Of a DNA stretch of 64,000 bases, positions 1 through 9,486 are shown piece by piece. The notes under the pieces are model-generated. The model saw only the letters and a list, made by a program, of their open reading frames with translations. It had not been told where the DNA came from and made no database searches. Both the position numbers and the translations under genes were made by a program. Position 1 is the first letter of the stretch. The number at the start of each line of letters is the position of its first letter. Source of the DNA: Variovorax sp. JS1663 (GTDB lineage: Bacteria; Pseudomonadota; Gammaproteobacteria; Burkholderiales; Burkholderiaceae_C); the NCBI RefSeq assembly GCF_002157355.1, contig NZ_LYMK01000004.1:124001-188000 (forward strand), written 5' to 3'.

Positions 1-998
1 ATGTCGTGCTGCTTGCGGGCGTGGGCCAGCGCGGCATCGCGCACCCAGGCGCCCTCTTCCCAGGCCTTGACGCGGGCGCCCAGGCGCTCGCGGTTGCAGG
101 GGCCGTCGCCGGCGATCACGCGCCAGAACTCGGCCCAGTCGATCGGGCCATGGTCATGCGCCTGGCGTTCCTCGTTCCACTTGAGGTCGGGGTCGGGCAG
201 GGTCACGCCCAGGACCTTGGCCTGCTCGACCGCGGCGTCGATGAACTTCTGCCGCAGCTCGTCGTTGGAGAAGCGCTTGATGCCCCAGCGCATGGACTGC
301 GCACTGTTGGGCGACTGGTCGTCGGGCGGGCCGAACATCATGATCGAGGGCCACCACCAGCGGTTGACCGCGTCCTGCACCATGGCCTTCTGCGCCTCGG
401 TGCCGTGCTGCATCATGGTCAGCAGGGCCTCGTAGCCCTGGCGCTGGTGGAAGCTCTCCTCGCGGCAGATGCGGATCATGGCGCGCGCATAGGGCGCGTA
501 GGAGCAGCGGCAGATCGGCACCTGGTTCATGATGGCCGCGCCGTCCACCAGCCAGCCGATGGTGCCCATGTCGGCCCAGGTCAGCGTGGGGTAGTTGAAG
601 ATCGAGCTGTACTTGGCCTTGCCGGTGTGCAGCGCCTCCAGCATCTGGTCGCGGCTGGTGCCCAGGGTCTCCGCCGCGGCATAGAGGTAGAGGCCGTGGC
701 CGCCCTCGTCCTGCACCTTGGCCAGCAGGATGGACTTGCGCTTGAGCGTGGGCGCGCGGGTGATCCAGTTGCCCTCGGGCAGCATGCCGACGATCTCGGA
801 ATGCGCGTGCTGGCTGATCTGGCGCACCAGGGTCTTGCGGTAGTGCTCGGGCATCCAGTCCTTGGCCTCGATGAAGCCGCCGGCATCGATGCGCCCGTCG
901 AAGCGCTCCTCGAGGCGCATCTCCTCGGCCGAACGGACGGCCTTGCGGCCCTCGTCCTTGCCGTCCTTGCCCATGGTGTCCATGGCTTGGGTGTACAT
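1..998 (-). CDS. paaA: Phenylacetyl-CoA epoxidase subunit PaaA (C-terminal few residues cut by window edge)
   Basis: This is the catalytic di-iron subunit of the ring 1,2-epoxidase (PaaABCE) that converts phenylacetyl-CoA to its 1,2-epoxide in the cytoplasm. The reading frame starts at ATG 998, preceded by an AAAGGA ribosome site, and stays open to position 1, giving 332 residues; the family is about 310-335 long, so little is missing. Two EXXH iron-ligand motifs are visible, one at residues 98-101 (EGGH) and one in the stretch REESFHQ further on. It is the last gene of the visible minus-strand run paaG-paaI-paaK-paaA, and paaBCDE would be expected to the left of the window. The identification is firm; the exact C-terminus is not visible. 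Confidence 0.93.
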   Translation of the reverse strand, partial: MYTQAMDTMGKDGKDEGRKAVRSAEEMRLEERFDGRIDAGGFIEAKDWMPEHYRKTLVRQISQHAHSEIVGMLPEGNWITRAPTLKRKSILLAKVQDEGGHGLYLYAAAETLGTSRDQMLEALHTGKAKYSSIFNYPTLTWADMGTIGWLVDGAAIMNQVPICRCSYAPYARAMIRICREESFHQRQGYEALLTMMQHGTEAQKAMVQDAVNRWWWPSIMMFGPPDDQSPNSAQSMRWGIKRFSNDELRQKFIDAAVEQAKVLGVTLPDPDLKWNEERQAHDHGPIDWAEFWRVIAGDGPCNRERLGARVKAWEEGAWVRDAALAHARKQHD

Positions 999-1107
999 GG
1001 CTTTCCTTTCTTTTCAATTTCCGACCGCGCTATCGCGTGAATCGCGACGCATGGAACGGTGCATGCCGGTCGAGGAACACCGCGGAACCGGCTTTGCCGG
1101 GCCGCTG

Positions 1108-1168
1108 GTGTTGCCCCCGGTGAGGGGGTTGGCGGACCACACGAAGTGGGGGAGCCTGGGGGAGAGCA
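1108..1168 (+). repeat. Intergenic GC-rich repeat, copy A
   Basis: The paaK-paaA spacer holds a G/C-run hairpin (gcccccggtgaggggg) followed by cacacgaagtggggg and gagcctggggga. Two related copies lie at 17563-17636 (same orientation) and 33743-33815 (reverse). The shared core is a C-run/G-run hairpin, then ACACGAAGTG, then GAGC..CGGGG. It looks like a dispersed non-coding repeat of this genome; boundaries are approximate. Confidence 0.55.
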
Positions 1169-2485
1169 TCATTTCTGGCGCTCGTCGACCACGCGCCGGG
1201 CCTTGCCGGTGAGCGTGCGTTCGAGCGTTTCGGGTGGCTGCACAAGCACCGTGGTCGAGATGCCGACCAGGGTCTTGACGCGCTGCTGCACCCACTGGGC
1301 GATCTGGTCGCACTCGGCGTCTGGAATGCCGCCGGCGCCCTGCTGCAGCTCGCAGCGCACTTCCACGCTGTCGAGAAGGCCTTCGCGGCCGACCTTGATC
1401 AGGTACTGGCCGGAGAGCTTCTCGTGGGCCAGCACGATCTCCTCGATCTGCGTCGGGAAGACGTTGACGCCGCGGATGATCAGCATGTCGTCGCTGCGGC
1501 CGACGATCTTGCCCATACGGCGGAAGCTGCGCGAGGTCGGCGGCAGGAGGCGCGTGAGGTCGCGCGTGCGGTAGCGGATGATCGGCAGCGCCTCCTTGGT
1601 CAGCGAGGTGAAGACGAGTTCGCCCTCCTCGCCGTCGGGCAGCACCTCGCCGGTCTCTGGGTCGATGATCTCGGGGTAGAAATGGTCTTCCCAGACCACC
1701 GGGCCGTCCTTGCTCTCGATGCACTCGCTGGCCACGCCGGGGCCCATCACTTCCGACAGGCCGTAGATGTCGACCGCGTCCATGCCGCCCTTGTGCTCGA
1801 TCTCGCGGCGCATGGCCTCGGTCCAGGGCTCGGCGCCGAAGATGCCGACCTTGATCGAGTTCTCGCGCGCGTCCAGCCCCTGGCGCTGGAACTCCTCGAT
1901 GATCACCTGCATGTAGCTGGGCGTGACCATGATGATGTCGGGACGGAAGTCCCGGATCAGCTGCACCTGCTTCTCGGTCTGGCCGCCCGACATCGGGATC
2001 ACGGTGCAGCCGGCGCGCTCGGCGCCGTAGTGCGCGCCCAGGCCACCGGTGAAGAGACCGTAGCCGTAGGCCACGTGCACGATGTCGCCGGGCCGGCCGC
2101 CGGCGGCGCGGATCGAGCGCGCGACCAGGTCGGCCCAGTGCGCGATGTCCTGCTTCGTGTAGCCCACCACCGTGGGCTTGCCGGTGGTGCCCGAAGAGGC
2201 ATGGATGCGCGCCACCTGCTCGCGCGGCACGGCGAACATGCCGAAGGGGTAGTTGTCGCGCAGGTCCTTCTTGACGGTGAAGGGGAACTTCGCGAGGTCG
2301 CCCAGCTGCTTCAGGTCGTCCGGGCGCACGCCGCGCGCCTCGAAGGCCTGGCGGTAATGCGGCACCTTGTCGTAGGCGCGCTGCAGGGTGGCCTTCAGGC
2401 GTTGCAGCTGCAGGGCGGCGATCTCGTCGCGGCTGGCGGATTCGATGGCTTCGAGGTCGCCGGGCGCGGGGCGTTGGACGGGCAT
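1169..2485 (-). CDS. paaK: Phenylacetate-CoA ligase PaaK
   Basis: This cytoplasmic AMP-forming ligase activates phenylacetate to phenylacetyl-CoA, the first step of the aerobic hybrid pathway. The 438-residue protein has the usual family length, the adenylate-forming P-loop SSGTTGKP at residues 97-104, and further conserved stretches such as YGLSEVMGPG and YRTRDLT typical of PaaK. The start at 2485 is preceded by AAGGAG with seven-base spacing. It lies between paaI and paaA on the same strand; the 170-base gap to paaA contains a dispersed repeat, so paaA may rely partly on read-through. Confidence in function is high because sequence and context agree. Confidence 0.96.
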   Translation of the reverse strand: MPVQRPAPGDLEAIESASRDEIAALQLQRLKATLQRAYDKVPHYRQAFEARGVRPDDLKQLGDLAKFPFTVKKDLRDNYPFGMFAVPREQVARIHASSGTTGKPTVVGYTKQDIAHWADLVARSIRAAGGRPGDIVHVAYGYGLFTGGLGAHYGAERAGCTVIPMSGGQTEKQVQLIRDFRPDIIMVTPSYMQVIIEEFQRQGLDARENSIKVGIFGAEPWTEAMRREIEHKGGMDAVDIYGLSEVMGPGVASECIESKDGPVVWEDHFYPEIIDPETGEVLPDGEEGELVFTSLTKEALPIIRYRTRDLTRLLPPTSRSFRRMGKIVGRSDDMLIIRGVNVFPTQIEEIVLAHEKLSGQYLIKVGREGLLDSVEVRCELQQGAGGIPDAECDQIAQWVQQRVKTLVGISTTVLVQPPETLERTLTGKARRVVDERQK

Positions 2486-2516
2486 GAAGGGTCTCCTTGA
2501 TCGGGTTGGCTGCTGA

Positions 2517-2954
2517 TCAGGCCGGTGCGACCGGCTTGCCCTTGAGTGTGTAGGAACGCCCGCGGAACACCGCGACGCGCTCGCCGCGCTGGTTCAGCAC
2601 CTCCGTGTCGTACACGCCCGTGCGGCCGGCCTTCGACACCTCGACGCAGCGCGCGACCAGCCGGTCGCCGTGGCGCGCCGGCGCGATGAAGTCGATACCG
2701 AAGCCCGAGGCGACGGTCACCTCGTTGTAGGAGTTGCAGGCATAGGCGAAGGCGGAGTCGGCCAGCGCCGAGATGAAGCCGCCGTGGCAGATGTCGTGGC
2801 CGTTGAGCATGTCCTCGCGCACGGTCATGGCGATGTCGGCGCGGCCGGGCGCGATGGTCTCGATCTCCATGCCGAGGCCGCGCACGGCGCGGTCGTTGGC
2901 GAACATGGTGTCGCGCACGCGTTCGGCGGTGCGCTGAGCTTGGGTGTCACTCAT
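2517..2954 (-). CDS. paaI: Hydroxyphenylacetyl-CoA thioesterase PaaI
   Basis: This small hot-dog fold thioesterase hydrolyses dead-end or accumulating CoA thioesters in the phenylacetate pathway and so releases trapped CoA. The protein is 145 residues, matching the family. The signature NGHDICHGG lies at residues 51-59, followed by the helix ALADSAFAYACN, and the C-terminus FRGRSYTLKGKPV is typical of PaaI. It sits 15 bases after paaG and 31 bases before paaK, so it is almost certainly co-transcribed. The ribosome site before ATG 2954 is weak, consistent with coupling to paaG. Confidence 0.94.
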   Translation of the reverse strand: MSDTQAQRTAERVRDTMFANDRAVRGLGMEIETIAPGRADIAMTVREDMLNGHDICHGGFISALADSAFAYACNSYNEVTVASGFGIDFIAPARHGDRLVARCVEVSKAGRTGVYDTEVLNQRGERVAVFRGRSYTLKGKPVAPA

Positions 2955-2969
2955 GGGGCTGCGGATTTC

Positions 2970-3773
2970 TCATCGATCGGTGAATCGGGGCAGGCGCTTG
3001 GCACGGAAGGCGTCCACGCCCTCGCGGTAGTCGGCGGCGGCGCCCAGCTCGCGCTGCAGCGCGGCCTCGCGGGCGAGCGCGGCGGGCAGGTCCATCTGCT
3101 GCGCATCGGCCAGCGCCTGGCGTGTGGCGACCAGGGCGCGCGAGGGCATGGCGGCGAGGCGCTGGGCCAGCTCTTCCACCGTGAGGCTGAGCGCATCGTC
3201 CTCGACACATTTCCAGATCAGGCCCATCTGCGCCGCCTCGGCCGCCGGCAGCTTGTCGCCCAGCATCGCCAGGCCCAGCGCGCGTGCCGGACCCACAAGA
3301 CGCGGCAGCAGCCAGGTGCCGCCGGTGTCGGGCACCAGGCCGATCTTGGCGAAGGCCTGGATGAAGCTCGCGGAGCGGCTCGCCACCACCAGGTCGCAGG
3401 CCAGCGCCAGGTTGGCGCCGGCGCCAGCTGCCACGCCGTGCACCTCGGCGATGACAGGCACCGGCATGGAACGCAGGCGCATGACCAGCGGTGCGTAAAG
3501 CGATTCGATCACCTGGCCCAGGTCCTTGGGCGCGGCACCCGGCGTGAAGTCGGGCGCCACCATCGGATCCGACAGGTCCTGCCCGGCGCAGAAGGCGCGG
3601 CCGGAGCCGCCGAGCACCACGCAGCGCACGTCCGGATCGGCGGCGGCAGCCTCGAGTGCTGCCATCAGCGCCGCGTGCAGCTGGGACGTGAAGCTGTTGA
3701 GGGCGTCGGGCCGGTTGAGCCGGAGCGTCCGCACGGCGCCGGACTGGGCGATGAGTACCAGGTCTTCGTTCAT
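2970..3773 (-). CDS. paaG: 2-(1,2-epoxy-1,2-dihydrophenyl)acetyl-CoA isomerase PaaG
   Basis: A crotonase-fold isomerase that converts the phenylacetyl-CoA epoxide to the seven-membered oxepin-CoA. With the start at ATG 3773 (MNEDLVLIAQ) the protein is 267 residues, the normal size; an in-frame ATG further upstream would add a basic tail unlike the family. The oxyanion-hole region GSGRAFCAGQDL lies at about residues 56-67 and VHGVAAGAGANLALACD at about 111-127. It is the first gene of the minus-strand paa operon and reads away from the PaaR-type operator at 3837-3850. Confidence 0.94.
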   Translation of the reverse strand: MNEDLVLIAQSGAVRTLRLNRPDALNSFTSQLHAALMAALEAAAADPDVRCVVLGGSGRAFCAGQDLSDPMVAPDFTPGAAPKDLGQVIESLYAPLVMRLRSMPVPVIAEVHGVAAGAGANLALACDLVVASRSASFIQAFAKIGLVPDTGGTWLLPRLVGPARALGLAMLGDKLPAAEAAQMGLIWKCVEDDALSLTVEELAQRLAAMPSRALVATRQALADAQQMDLPAALAREAALQRELGAAADYREGVDAFRAKRLPRFTDR

Positions 3774-3836
3774 CGTGGTGCAGGCATGAAGGGGTTGGGA
3801 TCGGTTGCGGCCGCGGCGGCTTCGATTCAATAATTG

Positions 3837-3850
3837 ACCGACCGTTCGGT
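3837..3850. promoter_or_regulatory. PaaR-type operator in the divergent paa promoter
   Basis: The 14-base near-palindrome ACCGACCGTTCGGT (six of seven pairs) lies between paaG (minus) and paaN'/paaY (plus). It sits between a plus-strand TTGACC (3834-3839) and TATAAG (3855-3860), spaced 15 bases, so bound repressor would block the promoter. TetR-type PaaR regulators of Burkholderiales are known to recognise an ACCGA-YCGGT-like palindrome, and a paaR gene lies 0.8 kb away. Assignment to PaaR is inferred. Confidence 0.72.
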
Positions 3851-3952
3851 TGATTATAAGATTTCAGGTTCTGCCGCCGCAAGACCTTCGTATTGAGTAG
3901 TAACCCTGAAGGCTAGCGTCCTCCCCTCTCTTTTCAACTTGCTGGAGACCCG

Positions 3953-4048
3953 ATGACGACCCCCCTGTTCGATCACCACCGTCCGCTGCTCGACGACGCG
4001 CTGCGCGCCTTGGCCAGCCGCGGCCACTGGTCGCCTTTCCCGGCCTGA
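3953..4048 (+). pseudogene. paaN: N-terminal stump of paaN (ring-opening aldehyde dehydrogenase), 31 codons
   Basis: A short frame begins at ATG 3953 behind a CTGGAGACC ribosome site, reads MTTPLFDHHRPLLDDALRAL and ends AS..SPFPA before TGA 4046-4048. The pattern HPLF.xH..LLD.AL.A...R.YWSPFPE is how PaaN (the PaaZ-like aldehyde dehydrogenase of about 550 residues) begins, as I recall the family. Here the frame stops immediately after WSPFP and paaY follows 22 bases later. The simplest reading is an internal deletion that removed nearly all of paaN while keeping promoter, start and possibly the original stop. It could alternatively be a small leader ORF. The missing activity would have to come from another paaN/paaZ outside the window. 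Confidence 0.62.
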
Positions 4049-4070
4049 ACGCACCGGAAGGAGATCCGCA

Positions 4071-4673
4071 ATGCCTTGTTATGCCTTCGAGGGTGTGATC
4101 CCGGTGGTGGACCCCAGCGCCTATGTCCACCCCACGGCCGTGCTGATCGGCGACGTGATCATCGGGCCTGACTGCTACGTGGGCCCGTGCGCCAGCCTGC
4201 GCGGCGACTTCGGCCGCATCGTGCTGGAACGCGGCGCCAACGTGCAGGACACCTGCGTGATCCACGGCTTCCCAGACCAGGACACGGTGATCGAGGAGGA
4301 CGGCCACATCGGCCATGGCGCCGTGTTGCACAGCTGCGTGGTGCGGCGCGACGCGCTGGTGGGCATGAACGCGGTGGTGATGGACGAGGCCGAGGTCGGC
4401 GCCTCCTCCTTCGTCGCCGCCTGCGCCTTCGTGCCGGCCGGCATGAAGGTGCCGGCGCGCAGTCTGGTGGCCGGCATTCCGGCCAAGGTGCGCCGGCAGC
4501 TCGACGATGACGAGATCGCCTGGAAGCGCGAAGGCACGCAGATCTACCAGAACCTCACGCGGCGCTGCCTGGCCGGCATGGCCGAGGTGCAGCCGCTGCG
4601 GTCGCCGGAGCAGCACCGCCCGCGCCTGCAGTCGCCTGAAGCACGCTCGCTGATCGCCATGCGGCGCGGCTGA
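4071..4673 (+). CDS. paaY: PaaY, gamma-carbonic-anhydrase-fold thioesterase
   Basis: A left-handed beta-helix protein of the gamma-carbonic anhydrase family encoded in phenylacetate clusters; PaaY homologues act as thioesterases that clear inhibitory ring-CoA by-products. The 200-residue protein shows hexapeptide repeats through residues 19-130 and the metal-ligand histidines H65, H82 and H87 (CVIHGF, GHIGHGAVLH). The C-terminal helix region (QIYQNLTRRC) is typical of PaaY. AAGGAG precedes ATG 4071. It is read from the divergent promoter that carries the PaaR-type operator and lies tail-to-tail with paaR. Confidence 0.93.
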   Translation: MPCYAFEGVIPVVDPSAYVHPTAVLIGDVIIGPDCYVGPCASLRGDFGRIVLERGANVQDTCVIHGFPDQDTVIEEDGHIGHGAVLHSCVVRRDALVGMNAVVMDEAEVGASSFVAACAFVPAGMKVPARSLVAGIPAKVRRQLDDDEIAWKREGTQIYQNLTRRCLAGMAEVQPLRSPEQHRPRLQSPEARSLIAMRRG

Positions 4674-4684
4674 GCTTCCCGCGC

Positions 4685-5341
4685 TCAACGCGCCTTGCGC
4701 GCGCCGGCCTGGGCGGGCGGCTCGGCCGCTGCCAGCGCCGCCGGCACCTGCACCGCACGCACGCCGCCGAAGAACAGGTCGGCCACCATCTCGCCGATCG
4801 CCGCGTGGTCGAGTTCGCGGCCGGGCTTCATCCAGGTGAACATCCAGTTGATCATGCCGAAGAGCAGCATCGCCATCGGCTTGCCCAGCTTGCTGTCGGC
4901 CTCCTCGCCGCGCACCTCGGCGATGGTGCGCGCGAAGGCGGCCACCACGCGCCGCTCGACGCCGATGATGCGCTGCTGGTCCTCCTCGCGCAGGAAGCGC
5001 ACGTCCTCCGTCAGCACACGCTGCGCGTTCTGCGCCAACGCGTACTCGGCCACGAAGCTGCGGATCAGCGCCGCCAGCCGCGCCTGCGGCGTCGCGTGCT
5101 CGCGCAGCACCTCTTCCACCACGGCTTCGAGGCGCCGCACGTGCTCCTCGGCGATGCGCACCGCGAGGTCGTGCTTGTCGCGCACGTAGTGATAAAGCGT
5201 GGCCTTGGAGACGCCACAGGCCGCGGCCACCTCGTTCATCGAGGTGCCGGCATAGCCGCGCTGCGCGAACAGCTGCGCCGCATTCGAAAGAATCATTTCT
5301 CGCTGGCCGTCGTAGCCAGCCGGGTCACGCACGCGAGCCAT
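4685..5341 (-). CDS. paaR: TetR-family regulator PaaR
   Basis: A 218-residue TetR-family transcription factor. The N-terminal helix-turn-helix lies at about residues 31-60 (TSMNEVAAACGVSKATLYHY), and the rest is an all-helical ligand domain. Position next to paaY and the matching palindrome at 3837-3850 indicate it is the phenylacetyl-CoA-responsive repressor of this cluster. AAAGGA lies ten bases before ATG 5341. It follows the EgtB-like gene on the same strand after a 77-base spacer, so it may have its own promoter there. The effector is inferred from the family, not visible in the sequence. Confidence 0.88.
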   Translation of the reverse strand: MARVRDPAGYDGQREMILSNAAQLFAQRGYAGTSMNEVAAACGVSKATLYHYVRDKHDLAVRIAEEHVRRLEAVVEEVLREHATPQARLAALIRSFVAEYALAQNAQRVLTEDVRFLREEDQQRIIGVERRVVAAFARTIAEVRGEEADSKLGKPMAMLLFGMINWMFTWMKPGRELDHAAIGEMVADLFFGGVRAVQVPAALAAAEPPAQAGARKAR

Positions 5342-5418
5342 CCGGCAGCGTCCTTTCCATCCATCGATATTGTTTGCCCTGCCCGCATGATGGCACGGGC
5401 ACCGGCGGCACGAAGGCG

Positions 5419-6711
5419 CTACAGCGCGCAGGTCCTGAAGCCGAAGAATCCGTCGTCACGCTCGGGCAGCGCAAAGCTTCGGCGCTTGGGCGAGCGCATG
5501 CGCGCGCGGGTGGCCAGCGAGGCGCCGCGCAGCACGCGCGCGTGGCCGAAGGCGGGCTGCGGATCGAAGGCGGTGCCGGCGCTCCAGGGGTCGGCGCGGA
5601 AGTCCGGCCAGGGCTGCAGCGTGCCGGCGGTCCACTCGTGCACATCCGCCCAGCGGAAGCCGCGGCGCGCGGCCTGGTGGGCGGCGACCTCCCACTCGAC
5701 CTCGGTGGCGAGGCGGCGGCCGGCCCAACGCGCCCAGGCGTCGGCCTCCCACCAGCTCACGTGCACCGCGCTCTGGTTGCCGGCGGCGCGCACGGTGCGG
5801 CCGAAGTGCTGCTGCAGCACCGAGCCGCCGCTGCCGCGCCGCGCGGCGCCGATCTGCTCCACGTGGCGCGGGCTGCGCCGGCCCTCGACCTGCGCGGCCA
5901 GCCAGGCACGGCCGCCGGGCGACCACAGTTCCTCGCGGTCGTAGCCGCCGTCGTCGACGAACTCCACGTACTGGTTCCAGGTGACGGGCTGGGCATCGAT
6001 CTCGAATTCGGGCACCTCGAGCACCAGGCGGCCGCTCTCCTGCGCGAAGGCGAAGCCGGCCTCGTCGACGCCGAGCGTCCAGCTGCCGGCCGGCAGCAGC
6101 AGGGGCTCGCGCTCCACCGGCGCGGGCTGGACTTCCACGCCCAGTGGCAGGCCCAGGGTCTGTGCCATCACCACCAACTGCTCGCCGCGCAGGTCCTCAT
6201 GGAACAGCGCGAGCCGGTAGAAGTAGAGGCCGGCATCGGTCTCCACCGCATGCTCCAGCAGCTCCAGAGTGCTCTCCAGCGTGTCGAGCAGGTAGGCCTT
6301 GGTCAGGGCGAGATCGGGCAGGTCGGGCGACCAGCGTGCACCCGGGTCGACCTGTGCCGGGTTCCACCAGGCGTCCGCCTGCGGCTCGATGGCGGCCAGG
6401 CGCGTCGGCCGCACGGGGCAGTCCGGGCCGAAGGCACGCTGCGTGTTGCGCGCGATCCACCATTCGGAGAACCAGCCGATGTGGCCGGCCAGCCAGAGCG
6501 GCGGATCGATGCTCTCCTGCCTCGGCACGGTCAGGGCGGCGGAGCCCAGCGCCTGCTCGTAGAGCGAGAGAAGGTGCAGCGTATGGTTGCGCGCGTCGAT
6601 CAGCGCCAGCGAGAGCAGCTCACGGCCCGCGCGGCGCATCCCGGGCGAATCGATCGAATGGGGCAGGCCGGCGGTGCCGGAGGGCGTCCCGGACGGCGGG
6701 CTCGAGGGCAT
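5419..6711 (-). CDS. EgtB/SenA-like sulfatase-modifying-factor-fold protein with altered metal motif
   Basis: The 430-residue protein has the two-domain layout of EgtB (ergothioneine sulfoxide synthase) and SenA (selenoneine synthase): an N-terminal DinB-like helical domain and a C-terminal FGE-sulfatase domain ending GFFGFRTCAL. The first metal histidine is visible in LAGHIGWFSEWW (about residue 75). The second and third iron ligands of the family lie in an HX3HXE motif; here the sequence is HEDLRGE, so the third histidine is arginine (codon CGC, one transition from CAC). No egtD, senB or senC is nearby. The gene may therefore be a diverged or iron-independent relative. ATG 6711 has no clear ribosome site; MRRAGRELL at 6639 is an alternative start. 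Confidence 0.75.
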   Translation of the reverse strand: MPSSPPSGTPSGTAGLPHSIDSPGMRRAGRELLSLALIDARNHTLHLLSLYEQALGSAALTVPRQESIDPPLWLAGHIGWFSEWWIARNTQRAFGPDCPVRPTRLAAIEPQADAWWNPAQVDPGARWSPDLPDLALTKAYLLDTLESTLELLEHAVETDAGLYFYRLALFHEDLRGEQLVVMAQTLGLPLGVEVQPAPVEREPLLLPAGSWTLGVDEAGFAFAQESGRLVLEVPEFEIDAQPVTWNQYVEFVDDGGYDREELWSPGGRAWLAAQVEGRRSPRHVEQIGAARRGSGGSVLQQHFGRTVRAAGNQSAVHVSWWEADAWARWAGRRLATEVEWEVAAHQAARRGFRWADVHEWTAGTLQPWPDFRADPWSAGTAFDPQPAFGHARVLRGASLATRARMRSPKRRSFALPERDDGFFGFRTCAL

Positions 6712-6866
6712 GGGCCATTATGGCCACGGCCTCCGCCCGCGGACGCGTCCCCGGGAAAACCCGCCGCCGCGGCCAAGCGAGGCCCGGCAACAGGGCGTTA
6801 CCATTGCTGGCTTTGCGCCGACCCTACCCGACTGGCGCCGAAATCAACCGCCCACAGAGACATACC

Positions 6867-7406
6867 TTGTCTGCACTCCTCAAGTTCGCGCTGGCCATGG
6901 ACTGGATCAGCGCCCAGATCGGCAAGATCGCGGCGTGGGCCGTGCTCGCCGCCTCCGTGATCTCCGCCGGCAACGCCTTCGTCCGCTACGGGCTCGACTT
7001 CAGCTCCAACGCCTGGCTGGAGATCCAGTGGTATCTCTTCGCCGCCACCGTGATGCTGGGCGCGCCGCTGGTGCTCAAGCTCAACGAGCACGTGCGGGTG
7101 GACATCATCTACGGCAAGCTCAAGCGCCACGGCCCCGTCTACGTCGACCTGTTCGGCCTGCTCTTCTTCCTGCTGCCCGTGATGGGCCTGCTGTTCTGGC
7201 TGACCTTCCCCTTCTTCCTCAACATGCTGCGCACCGGCGAGATGTCCGGGAACATCGGCGGCCTGATCCGCTGGCCGGCCGCGCTGATGATGCCCCTGGG
7301 CTTCGGTGCCATGTTCCTGCAGGGCGTGGCCGAGGTGATCAAGCGCATCGCCTACCTGCGCGGCCTGATCGAGATGGACACGCACTACGAGAAGCCGGTG
7401 CAGTGA
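6867..7406 (+). CDS. TRAP transporter small permease (DctQ type)
   Basis: The small membrane subunit of a TRAP transporter, which with the large permease and a periplasmic binding protein drives sodium-coupled uptake of carboxylate-type substrates. From TTG 6867 the protein is 179 residues (LSALLKFALAMDWISAQIGK), the usual length with the four expected membrane helices; the first in-frame ATG, at 6897, would cut into the conserved N-terminus. AGAGA lies upstream of the TTG. The large permease starts 47 bases downstream. The substrate cannot be read from the sequence. Confidence 0.88.
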   Translation: MSALLKFALAMDWISAQIGKIAAWAVLAASVISAGNAFVRYGLDFSSNAWLEIQWYLFAATVMLGAPLVLKLNEHVRVDIIYGKLKRHGPVYVDLFGLLFFLLPVMGLLFWLTFPFFLNMLRTGEMSGNIGGLIRWPAALMMPLGFGAMFLQGVAEVIKRIAYLRGLIEMDTHYEKPVQ

Positions 7407-7453
7407 GCGCCGCCCACGCCGCCCACCACAAGCACCGCTTCCCAGGATAAGAA

Positions 7454-8991
<1,538 letters not shown>

Positions 8992-8995
<4 letters not shown>

Positions 8996-9453
8996 ACAGC
9001 GGCAGCGAAGAACCGGCCGGGCCGCTGGACAGCCCGGCCTACCCGCGCTTCGTCCGCATCCTCGCCGTGGTGCTGGTGGTCGACCTTGTCGTCTTCGGCC
9101 TCTGGAGCGTGCCGGCGCTGCGCCTCGCGTCCTGGTCCTGGCCCAGCCTGCTGCTGTTCGGCGCGGCGGCGATCAGCATCGTCTGGGTCGGCTACTGGAT
9201 CGTCTACAGCCGCACCCGCCTCGAAGGCGATGTGCTCACGCAAACGTGGATCTGGAATCGGCGCGCCGACGCGGCCAAAGTCACGCAGCTCAAGCTGGTG
9301 CACTGGCGCCCGCTGGAGCGCATCATCGCGCCGCGGCTGCTGGTGCGCCAAGGCCCCTCGGTCACGTGGTTCCACTCGGCGGATGCGCGCCTGCTGACCG
9401 GCTTTGCCGAGCGCGTGGCCGAACGCATGCCCATGAAAAAAGCCCCGCAGTGA
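8992..9453 (+). CDS. Small two-helix membrane protein encoded with the TRAP permeases
   Basis: GTG at 8992 overlaps the dctM TGA (GTGA), indicating translational coupling. The 153-residue product has two hydrophobic segments (about residues 20-43 and 50-73) followed by a basic, beta-rich tail (TRLEGDVLTQTWIWNRR) that resembles a bacterial PH-like domain, though I cannot assign a family. The last codons lie in the hairpin of the terminator at 9441-9464 and TGA 9451-9453 falls in its loop region. A role in assembly or regulation of the transporter is only a guess from position. Confidence 0.72.
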
Positions 9454-9464
9454 ACTGCGGGGCT
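9436..9464. terminator. Bidirectional intrinsic terminator between the TRAP permease operon and dctP
   Basis: An 11-base-pair perfect stem, agccccgcagt (9441-9451) pairing with actgcggggct (9454-9464), with a two-base loop. It is preceded on the plus strand by six A (a U tract for minus-strand dctP) and followed by TGT-CTT for plus-strand transcripts. It separates convergent genes. Confidence 0.85.
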
Positions 9465-9486
9465 TGTCTTCCGGGGCTGGCCCCGA

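Noticed and set aside
6144..6866. Upstream extension of the DctQ frame
   Set aside because: The 240 extra residues lie antisense to the EgtB-like gene and are Arg/Ala/Pro-rich; family members begin near the TTG at 6867.
5374..6960. Plus-strand frame across the EgtB-like gene and TRAP promoter
   Set aside because: Shadow frame; the minus-strand gene shows a coherent two-domain family sequence.
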